Below are positions 1 to 5,687 of a DNA stretch of 6,406 bases, one piece after another. Position 1 is the first letter of the stretch. Each line of letters starts with the position of its first letter. Origin of the DNA: an uncultured Acidobacteriota bacterium (GTDB lineage Bacteria; Acidobacteriota; Terriglobia; Terriglobales; Acidobacteriaceae); assembly GCA_903832475.1 (NCBI GenBank), contig CAILBQ010000545.1:1-6406 (forward strand), read 5' to 3'. The notes beneath the pieces were generated by a model. That model was not told the origin of the DNA, did not search any database, and was given only the letters and a program-made list of their open reading frames with translations. Both the position numbers and the translations under genes were made by a program.

Positions 1-13
1 ACATTGACGCTTT

Positions 14-1132
14 TTGCCGGATCAATCGCCTCATACGCGCCGAGCAGATAATTTTGCTTCCTCTCTCTTTGCCCAGGACGCTCCACGCTGGACCGCTGAA
101 AAAGCCAACGCCTGGTATGCCGAACAGCCATGGCTGGTCGGCGCCAACTTTGTCCCGTCCGACGCGATCAACCAGCTGGAAATGTTCCAGGCAGCCACGT
201 GGAACCCGCAGCTCAATGACAAAGAGCTTGGCATGGCCGAAGGGATCGGCATGAACACCATGCGCGTATTCCTCCAGGACCAGCTGTGGGCGCAGGACCC
301 GGAAGGCTTCAAAAAGCGCCTCGACGAATTTCTCACCATTGCCTCTAAGCATGGCATTCGGCCCATTTTCGTCCTCTTCGACTCCTGCTGGGAGACCGAC
401 CCCAGGCTGGGACCGCAGCATCCGCCTATTCCCGGCGTACATAACTCCGGCTGGGTACAAAGCCCCGGCACCAAAGGCTTGATGGACCCGGCTTATGAGC
501 CGAAGCTCGAGAGCTACGTCAAAGGTGTGGTCGGCGCCTTTGCGAACGATAAGCGCATCCTGGCATGGGACGTGTGGAACGAACCAGACAACGGCAACGG
601 CTCCAAGAAGCCTGGCGAGGCTCCAAACAAGGCGGAGCTTGTCGATCGCCTGCTCCCCAAGGCTTTCGCCTGGGCTCGCTCCGTCCATCCAACCCAGCCG
701 CTCACCAGCGGGGTCTGGGAAGGGGATTGGTCAAACCCCGACAAGGAAAGCCCAACCACCAAGATTCAACTTGCCGAATCGGACATCATCAGCTTTCACA
801 ACTATTCCTGGCCGGAGGGATTCGAAGCCCGCATCAAGGAGCTTCAGCCCCTCGGCCGCCCCATCATTTGCACCGAATACATGGCGCGCGGCGCAGGGAG
901 CACGTTTGACGGCAGCTTGCCGATCGCCAAAAAGTACCACGTGGGCGCCATCAACTGGGGCCTGGTTGCCGGCAAGACGCAGACCTACCTGCCCTGGGAT
1001 TCCTGGCAAAAACCTTACGTCCTCGACCAGCCCACCGTCTGGTTCCACGAAGTCTTCAAGCAGGACGACACGCCCTACCGCCAGCACGAGGTCGACCTGA
1101 TCCGCGAACTCACCGGCCGGGGCAAGAGCTAA
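14..1132 (+). CDS. GH5-like (clan GH-A) glycoside hydrolase, N-terminus uncertain
   Basis: This is probably a secreted or periplasmic retaining glycosidase of the cellulase/beta-1,4-xylanase-like (alpha/beta)8 barrel type. The substrate cannot be read from sequence, and similar proteins are usually named cellulase family glycosylhydrolase. Seen in the 372-residue frame: the entry WTAEKANAWY (26-35), conserved Arg84 in NTMRVFL, HNSGWVQSPG (143-152), acid/base Glu190 in WDVWNEPDN, FHNY (261-264), and nucleophile Glu288 in ICTEYMARGAGS. NWGLVAGKTQT (314-324) closes the barrel. The spacing and motif order fit a complete catalytic domain. The start shown is a TTG with no visible Shine-Dalgarno, and a TGA lies in frame at 5-7. 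Family members begin with a signal peptide, but here only its end (ASSLFAQ, 15-21) is recognisable and the preceding residues are polar. A frameshift near the left edge or a lost leader is therefore likely. It is the only plus-strand gene here and converges on the 58-aa gene. The domain call is firm; the start is not. Confidence -1.
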   Translation: MPDQSPHTRRADNFASSLFAQDAPRWTAEKANAWYAEQPWLVGANFVPSDAINQLEMFQAATWNPQLNDKELGMAEGIGMNTMRVFLQDQLWAQDPEGFKKRLDEFLTIASKHGIRPIFVLFDSCWETDPRLGPQHPPIPGVHNSGWVQSPGTKGLMDPAYEPKLESYVKGVVGAFANDKRILAWDVWNEPDNGNGSKKPGEAPNKAELVDRLLPKAFAWARSVHPTQPLTSGVWEGDWSNPDKESPTTKIQLAESDIISFHNYSWPEGFEARIKELQPLGRPIICTEYMARGAGSTFDGSLPIAKKYHVGAINWGLVAGKTQTYLPWDSWQKPYVLDQPTVWFHEVFKQDDTPYRQHEVDLIRELTGRGKS

Positions 1133-1214
1133 AAACGGTGTGAGCGTGAAGAGCAAATACTTGTGGACGGCGACGGGCGCGCGCACTGCGAGCTCTTGCC
1201 CTTCACACTCACAC
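1131..1214 (-). terminator. Long hairpin with T-tract, likely intrinsic terminator of the minus-strand unit
   Basis: The arms 1138-1156 and 1196-1214 form a 19-bp inverted repeat with two mismatches (1145/1207 and 1152/1200). In minus-strand RNA both mismatches become G:U pairs, so the stem is unbroken; in plus-strand RNA they are C:A and A:C clashes. In the minus direction the stem is followed by CG and then five T (complement of 1131-1135), whereas no T-tract follows in the plus direction. It starts 13 nt beyond the stop of the 58-aa gene, and its T-tract overlaps the stop codon of the glycosidase. The loop, about 39 nt, is long for a classic terminator, so an mRNA-stabilising 3' hairpin is the alternative. 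Confidence -1.
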
Positions 1215-1226
1215 GAGCTCCCCCGA

Positions 1227-1403
1227 TCAGTGCCCGTCTCCATCAGGATCGCTGGCAGCCGCTGCTTTGCCAGCTGAACTGATAGTGACCGTGTCCGGTT
1301 TCAGGGTGGCTGGCTCCGCAACCGGCGGTGGGGGAGCGACGGGTTTGGCGACTTCGGCCGCGGCTTGGCTGGGCGCAAGTGCGCCAATCGGGGAAAGACT
1401 CAT
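1227..1403 (-). CDS. Small hypothetical protein, 58 aa, with Asp-rich C-terminal tail
   Basis: I do not recognise a named family. The product starts MSLSPIGALAPSQAAAEVAK, continues through an Ala/Pro-rich linker with PVAPPPPVAEP (21-31), then LKPDTVTISSAGKAAAA (34-50), and ends SDPDGDGH (51-58). The last part resembles the DxDxDG calcium loop of EF-hand and dockerin repeats, but only half a loop is present. There is no transmembrane segment and no signal peptide, so a cytoplasmic, probably disordered protein is expected. The D-T-V-x-I-S string recalls short segments in FlgM-like and other small bacterial proteins, which is too weak to name it. Support for a real gene comes from an AAAGGAG site 7 nt before the ATG, mostly G/C third positions like its neighbours, its place 79 bp after the receptor stop on the same strand, and a terminator-like hairpin just downstream. 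A longer overlapping frame in this interval (starting at 1449) has Arg/Ser/Cys-rich shadow composition and a poorer site. Confidence -1.
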   Translation of the reverse strand: MSLSPIGALAPSQAAAEVAKPVAPPPPVAEPATLKPDTVTISSAGKAAAASDPDGDGH

Positions 1404-1410
1404 AGATATT

Positions 1411-1417
1411 CTCCTTT
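1411..1417 (-). promoter_or_regulatory. Shine-Dalgarno site of the 58-aa gene
   Basis: The minus strand reads AAAGGAG here, followed by a 7-nt spacer and the ATG at 1403-1401. It is the best ribosome binding site in the window and the main reason for preferring this small frame over the overlapping one that starts at 1449. Confidence -1.
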
Positions 1418-1482
1418 GCCCGCTTCATCGGCCAGGCCGCGGACAACATGAAAACTTTCCACCAAAGGTTTCCGGAAGGTAT

Positions 1483-3795
1483 TCAGAAACTGGTTGTCAG
1501 CCGCAGCGCAAAGCTTCGAGAGGGGCCGATTGCATTCCCCGAGAACAACCCCCCGAAATCGATCACATCCAGGATGTTGTTCAGGTTCTGGCCATCGGCC
1601 TGCAGCTTCAGCTTGAGCCGGTCGGAGGTATACAGATCCGCGCCCGCCGAAGCATTCAGCTTGTACGACGGATCGATCCGCCCGCGTGCAAAGTTGATGC
1701 GATTCAGCACGCCCTGCCCGTACTCGGCCAGCACCGTCGATGGGTCGCCATCAAAGTCAAACGGCAGGCCTGAGTCGAAAAGAAGTCCGCCGGCAACCCA
1801 GAACCTTGGCTTGACTTGATATCGCACCCTGCCCCGGAACGTATTGCGCTGGTCCTGCGAATCGGGGAAATGACCCGTCAACTGCGAAGCCGCATCGCCA
1901 GCATTGCTGCCCAGAAACAGCCCGCCGACGACCGGAAACCACGCATTGCCCAACGTGTATGAGTAGCTGGCGTACCCCGAGAAATGGCGCCAGTCGGCAA
2001 CTTCCAGCTTAGCGTCCCCGCCGTAGATGATTCCTTTGCGAAACGCGATTGGAAAGCTGATCCCCGTGTTCTGAATCTGGTCGTCGTCGGCAAAATTGTT
2101 CACGTTGCGGCGGAAGTAGTTGGCGTCCAGCCGAACGTTCTTCCAAAATGCTTTGGTGAGCCCGACCTCGTAGTAGTCCCCGCGCGAGGGCTCAACGGGA
2201 AGACGCAGAAAATTGCCCGGGCTGATCGACTCGACCTGGGTGGAGCTCGACAGCAGGATGTTTTCAAACGAAGGGGTTTGAAACACCCGGTCGTAGGCCC
2301 CGTGGACCATCAACTGCGCGGCGGGAAAGTAATGGGAAATCGCAATGCGCGGCTGCAGCGACTGCCGGTTCAGCAGCAGTTGGTAGTGGTCCCAGCGCAG
2401 GCCGGCGGCTATCGTCCAGTTCTTGAGCCGCACCGAATCTTGCACGAATATCGCCTGTTCGAGGTCAGGCCGAGAACCTGCGAAGGCAAACGCCGGCGCC
2501 GTGCCCGGGTCGAACTGGGTTGGATCGGTGATGTTGTAAGCGAAGTTCTCATGCAGGAAGGTGTTGTCAGCTTCGACGCCAGCCTTCCATTCGTGTCGCC
2601 CGCGATCCATGGTCACGCTGGCTTTGAAATACCCTTCGCGAATGGAATTGTGCTGAAAGGCCTCGATCGGCGTCGATTGCGGGTTGGATTGAAAGTCGTT
2701 GGCGTTGTCGCGGACCATGGCGCGCACATCCCCCGACGCGGTGGGCGAGAAGATGTGCTGATAAGAAGCGATGCCCATGGTTTCGACATTGTCGGCCGTC
2801 TCGCGCTGCCCGGCCGCCTGCTGCACCTGCTCGTTAGGCAGGTCGTAGCGAGCCACTTCGTGCCGCACGGTCAGGCCCAGCTTGTCGCTGGGCGTCAGCT
2901 CGCGCCGATAATTCAGCGAAAAATCTCCCTGCGTCCCGGTATTCGAAAAATTCTGCGGCACGACAGGATTCAGGTAGTGATCGGTCCGGCTGCCGCTGCC
3001 ACTTGCCCCCAGCGTGTTCTTCCCCCATACATACTGCCCTTGCGCAAACGCGCCTGCCGTGTCGAAGCTGCCTCCCGAAAGCACTGCCTGCCCGTGAAAT
3101 CCGGCTTGCGCGTCCTCAAGCGTATTCACTTCGACTACCCCGCCCATCTTGCGCCCATATTCGGCGGGAATGCCGGCCGTGTAGATGCTCATCGACTGCA
3201 CATCGTCCGCTTCGATCTCCGGGCCGAAGCTCGGCGAACGATTGTCCGTCAGCGGCACGCCGTCGATGACAAACTGCGTCTGGTACTCAGAGCCACGCGG
3301 ATGCAGCACCGCATTGCCCTCATACAGCCAGCCCGGCTCTGAGTTGACGAGATCCTGCAAAGAACGCCCCGGCAGCGACCCCAGGCGGCTGGCGATCTGC
3401 TCCGTACCCACCTGGTTCACCGACCCAGCCTGGTCTGGGTCGATCAGCGTCTCCATTGCCCGCACGGCAACCGATTGTCGAACCGAAGCAATCTTCAATT
3501 GAATCGCCAGCGGCCGCGGCACCGAGGTGCGAATCTCGACCACGTTGTCCACATCCGCAAAACCGGCTTCGCGAATTTCCAGGTGATACAGACCAAAGGG
3601 CAGCCGCTCCGCCAGCAGCTTGCCGTCGGCGCCTGTGGCCAGGCTCGCCTCATAGTGGCTTGCCTTACTCTCGAGATGGACCGTGGTCTTGACCCCCAGC
3701 CCCGAAGGGTCGGTCACTCGCAACTGGAGCTCTCCCCGGTTCACCTGCCCAAGGGCCGGCATCGCCATCGCCAATAAGAAGAGAAGCTTTTTCAT
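1483..3795 (-). CDS. TonB-dependent outer-membrane receptor with carboxypeptidase-regulatory-like domain
   Basis: This is an outer-membrane beta-barrel that would import a bound ligand using TonB/ExbBD energy; the ligand is not evident. The ATG at 3795 gives signal peptide MKKLLFLLAMAMPALGQ, with cleavage expected near residue 17, and a product of 770 aa. Domains: an N-terminal Ig-like carboxypeptidase-regulatory fold at about 18-105 (GELQLRVTDPSGLGV, then LPFGLYHLEIREAGF), a plug at about 115-228 (GRSLQDLV, FVIDGVPLTDNRSPSFG, YTAGIPAEYGRKMGGVVEV), then a barrel rich in alternating strands. The barrel includes YDRVFQTPSFENILLSSS and ends SRSFALRLTTSF, with the C-terminal Phe typical of barrel assembly signals. 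It is shorter than the roughly 1,000-residue receptors common in this group. No clear TonB box was found. A GTG 11 codons upstream (3828) has AGGA 7 nt before it, while the ATG has only weak GGA; I keep the ATG because it starts a standard leader. The small gene downstream probably shares the transcript. No substrate-binding lipoprotein or SusD-like partner is in the window. Confidence -1.
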   Translation of the reverse strand: MKKLLFLLAMAMPALGQVNRGELQLRVTDPSGLGVKTTVHLESKASHYEASLATGADGKLLAERLPFGLYHLEIREAGFADVDNVVEIRTSVPRPLAIQLKIASVRQSVAVRAMETLIDPDQAGSVNQVGTEQIASRLGSLPGRSLQDLVNSEPGWLYEGNAVLHPRGSEYQTQFVIDGVPLTDNRSPSFGPEIEADDVQSMSIYTAGIPAEYGRKMGGVVEVNTLEDAQAGFHGQAVLSGGSFDTAGAFAQGQYVWGKNTLGASGSGSRTDHYLNPVVPQNFSNTGTQGDFSLNYRRELTPSDKLGLTVRHEVARYDLPNEQVQQAAGQRETADNVETMGIASYQHIFSPTASGDVRAMVRDNANDFQSNPQSTPIEAFQHNSIREGYFKASVTMDRGRHEWKAGVEADNTFLHENFAYNITDPTQFDPGTAPAFAFAGSRPDLEQAIFVQDSVRLKNWTIAAGLRWDHYQLLLNRQSLQPRIAISHYFPAAQLMVHGAYDRVFQTPSFENILLSSSTQVESISPGNFLRLPVEPSRGDYYEVGLTKAFWKNVRLDANYFRRNVNNFADDDQIQNTGISFPIAFRKGIIYGGDAKLEVADWRHFSGYASYSYTLGNAWFPVVGGLFLGSNAGDAASQLTGHFPDSQDQRNTFRGRVRYQVKPRFWVAGGLLFDSGLPFDFDGDPSTVLAEYGQGVLNRINFARGRIDPSYKLNASAGADLYTSDRLKLKLQADGQNLNNILDVIDFGGLFSGNAIGPSRSFALRLTTSF

Positions 3796-3955
3796 CGAAT
3801 CCAAACCGGGCAGGGAATCGGCCGGCACAGCGCAGTCCTGCTCATGAGACGCGCCGGCGCACCCATTCGATGATACCGGTCGGCGGGGTCCCGCTCCATC
3901 CCCAGATCAGGTCACACCACGCGGAGGGCGGTCCCGGGTCGACACGGAGGGAATA
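3796..3955 (-). promoter_or_regulatory. Intergenic gap between tag and the receptor gene, probable receptor promoter region
   Basis: These 160 bp separate the tag stop from the receptor start, both read leftwards. No hairpin with a T-tract follows tag, so read-through is possible. A TATCAT hexamer (minus strand, 3875 to 3870) preceded 17 bp upstream by a poor TGGAGC (3898 to 3893) is the only promoter-like pair I find, and it is weak. A 17-codon open frame (start 3845) ends inside the receptor ATG as an ATGA overlap. No operator or riboswitch is recognised. Confidence -1.
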
Positions 3956-4552
3956 TCATCGGGTTTTTTTCCTTAACACCTGATTCCGCTGGAAGCATGC
4001 CTCGCTGTGATCGTTGACCATCCCGGTGGCCTGCATGAAAGCGTAGATAATCACGGGCCCGACAAACTTGAAACCGCGCTTTTTGAGCGCCGCCGACATC
4101 GCCTCCGATAGGTCTGTCTTCGCAGGCACCACACCGGTTGTATTCAACACAGGCTCGCCGCCCGCCAGCCCCCAAAGCCACGCCGAGAAGTCTTCGCCGG
4201 CCTCCTGCATCGCCAGGTAGATCCTGGCCCCGCCAATCGTCGCCTCGATCTTGGCCCGGGAGCGGATGATGCCTTCGTCGCCCATCAGGCGCGTTATGTC
4301 CTTTTCCCCAAACCTGGCGACCTTGACCGGATCGAACCCAGCAAAAGCCTTTCGAAACGCCTCCCGCTTGCGCAGAATCGTCTGCCACGACAGGCCCGCC
4401 TGAAAGCCTTCCAGCATGAGGATTTCCCAAAGCGCGCGGCTATCGCGTTCTGGAACGCCCCACTCCTCGTCATGATATTGACGCATCAGCGGATCGCTTC
4501 CCGCCCATGCGCAACGTATTTTTTTGTCTGCTGCCTCAGCCAGTGTCGTCAT
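3956..4552 (-). CDS. tag: DNA-3-methyladenine glycosylase I
   Basis: This cytoplasmic base-excision repair enzyme removes 3-methyladenine from alkylated DNA, leaving an abasic site. The 198-aa product is close to the length of E. coli Tag (187 aa) and follows it throughout. Cys14 in IRCAWAGSDPL, His27 in QYHDEEWGVPE, and His182 and Cys186 in VNDHSEAC are the four ligands of the Tag zinc site. Tyr26, Glu48 and Trp56 in MLEGFQAGLSW form the base-recognition pocket, and DEGIIRSRAKIEA (92-104) and LKKRGFKFVGP (156-166) are family signatures. All key residues are present, so the enzyme should be active. The tail QVLRKKTR is short and basic. The ATG at 4552 is chosen because it lies just upstream of the zinc Cys and 22 bp after the permease stop; a TTG at 4606 would overlap the permease and add an unconserved leader. 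The Shine-Dalgarno is poor (GGGG one base before ATG), which suggests translational coupling to the exporter genes. Confidence -1.
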   Translation of the reverse strand: MTTLAEAADKKIRCAWAGSDPLMRQYHDEEWGVPERDSRALWEILMLEGFQAGLSWQTILRKREAFRKAFAGFDPVKVARFGEKDITRLMGDEGIIRSRAKIEATIGGARIYLAMQEAGEDFSAWLWGLAGGEPVLNTTGVVPAKTDLSEAMSAALKKRGFKFVGPVIIYAFMQATGMVNDHSEACFQRNQVLRKKTR

Positions 4553-4574
4553 GCCCCAGCATAGCGCGGCGGCT

Positions 4575-5687
4575 TTACAGCGTTCGCTTGAAGAGCGGCG
4601 TGGCAATCAGCAGCGTCCCAATCCCGAAGAGGAAGAGAAAGATCAGATCCGGCTGAATCGCCACCCAGCCGCCATCTTTCAGCAGGATCGCCTTGAAGGC
4701 ATGGATGGAATACGTGAACGGATCGACAATGGCGATTGCCCGCAGCCACGGAGGAAACGCGGCGATGGGGTAAATCGATCCGCTGGGGAAGAAGAGCAGC
4801 GTGTTCAGAACCCCGAACATGGCCCGCGGCACCAGCGGATCTTCGACGCGCACCATGAGCAGAAACATCATGCCGTTGAAGGCAATCGAAGTCACCACGA
4901 TCAAGACCGAAAGCTGCAAGACCTGGTTGATATGAAAGATCACGCCAAGCCCCGCCAGCAGCGATCCAATCACGGTGAGGCTTATGCCGGAAAGCACCGC
5001 CTTGATGGCACCGGCGATGTTCAGCCCCATCACCAGTTCGAGGCGCGTGATCGGCGTGACGAGAAAGCCTTCGTGTACCCCGCGCGCCTTATCGTCAATG
5101 TACAGCATGCCGCCGCCGATCATCACCGAAACATACATGGCCAGGGCGATCGACCCGGCCAGCAGGTACTTCATGTATTCGACATACGGGTAGAGTTCGA
5201 CGATCTGCAAGCTGATTTTCTGCACCACCTGTGGCTGGATCACCGGCTGGTTCAGCGCATCGACCAGCGATTGCATCTGCGCTTCCAGGCTGCTGCTCAT
5301 GAACTGGTCGGAGTTATCGACCACCAGCCCCAGCTTGGGCGAATCCCCCGCCAGCACGCGACGCGAATACTGCATGGGAATGATTACCGCGGCATCGATC
5401 TTGCCCGTGCGCACGTCCTCGCGCGCCTGGCGCTCGTTGTCATAGGGGACGGTGCGGAAGGTGTCGATGTTCGCCGCGATCGAATCGAACGCCTCTTTGA
5501 TCTGCACCGCTTGCTCGCCGTGGTCGTAATCGACAACGCCTACGCGTGCATTGTGGATCTTTCCTCCAAATGCGTTGCCCAGGATGATCAACTGCACCAG
5601 CGGCAGCACCATTGAAACCAGCATCAGCGTGGGCGAGCGGAAGAACTTCCGCAGTTCGCGCTCGACAATCGCCATCATCCGATTCAT
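4575..5687 (-). CDS. ABC-2 family exporter permease
   Basis: This is an inner-membrane subunit of an ABC exporter of the YhhJ/YbhR/DrrB kind, working with the ATPase encoded immediately upstream. The 370-aa length matches the YhhJ-type subfamily (about 370 aa). Topology read from hydrophobicity: a basic N-terminus (MNRMMAIVERELRKFFRS), TM1 at about 21-41, a large extracytoplasmic domain at about 42-172 (with VGVVDYDHGEQA and LVVDNSDQFMSS), TM2 at about 174-197, an amphipathic elbow GVHEGFLVTPITRLEL (203-218), TM3 at about 222-251, TM4 at about 257-279, TM5 at about 288-311, VDPFTYSIHAFKAILL (321-336), and TM6 at about 346-366. The VDPxTY and GxL(V)TP motifs are hallmarks of ABC-2 permeases. 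Its start overlaps the ATPase stop as ATGA, with GGGGA 7 nt before it. The substrate (drug, lipid or other hydrophobic molecule) is unknown. No accompanying HlyD-type periplasmic adaptor or TolC is visible, but one could lie beyond the right edge. Confidence -1.
   Translation of the reverse strand: MNRMMAIVERELRKFFRSPTLMLVSMVLPLVQLIILGNAFGGKIHNARVGVVDYDHGEQAVQIKEAFDSIAANIDTFRTVPYDNERQAREDVRTGKIDAAVIIPMQYSRRVLAGDSPKLGLVVDNSDQFMSSSLEAQMQSLVDALNQPVIQPQVVQKISLQIVELYPYVEYMKYLLAGSIALAMYVSVMIGGGMLYIDDKARGVHEGFLVTPITRLELVMGLNIAGAIKAVLSGISLTVIGSLLAGLGVIFHINQVLQLSVLIVVTSIAFNGMMFLLMVRVEDPLVPRAMFGVLNTLLFFPSGSIYPIAAFPPWLRAIAIVDPFTYSIHAFKAILLKDGGWVAIQPDLIFLFLFGIGTLLIATPLFKRTL

Noticed and set aside
1243..1449. 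Minus-strand 68-codon frame starting at 1449
   Set aside because: It overlaps the 58-aa gene in another frame, has Arg/Ser/Cys-rich shadow composition and lacks a site as good as AAAGGAG.
1462..1480. Short palindrome TTCCGGAA near the receptor stop as a terminator
   Set aside because: The stem is only four pairs with no loop or T-tract, and the small gene downstream appears to rely on read-through.
1267..1819. Plus-strand frames of 168 and 123 codons across the receptor 3' end
   Set aside because: Both are antisense to the receptor barrel and the small gene, with no motifs and no ribosome binding site.
1984..3342. Plus-strand open frame of 452 codons opposite the TonB receptor
   Set aside because: It lies wholly antisense to a well-matched receptor. 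Its product is rich in Arg/Val/His without recognisable motifs, as expected for the antisense frame of GC-rich coding DNA.
3870..3898. Possible sigma70-type promoter (TGGAGC, 17 bp, TATCAT) on the minus strand before the receptor
   Set aside because: The -10 matches well (5 of 6) but the -35 is only 3 of 6. Such pairs arise often by chance, so it is noted in the gap entry but not called.
3912..4430. Minus-strand 172-codon frame overlapping tag
   Set aside because: It is a same-strand shifted frame of tag with Gly/Arg-rich shadow composition; the tag frame holds every catalytic and zinc residue.
4524..5615. Plus-strand open frame of 363 codons opposite the permease and the start of tag
   Set aside because: Its product is full of His/Gln/Arg/Asp with no domain, while the minus strand encodes a convincing membrane protein. 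It is an antisense artefact.
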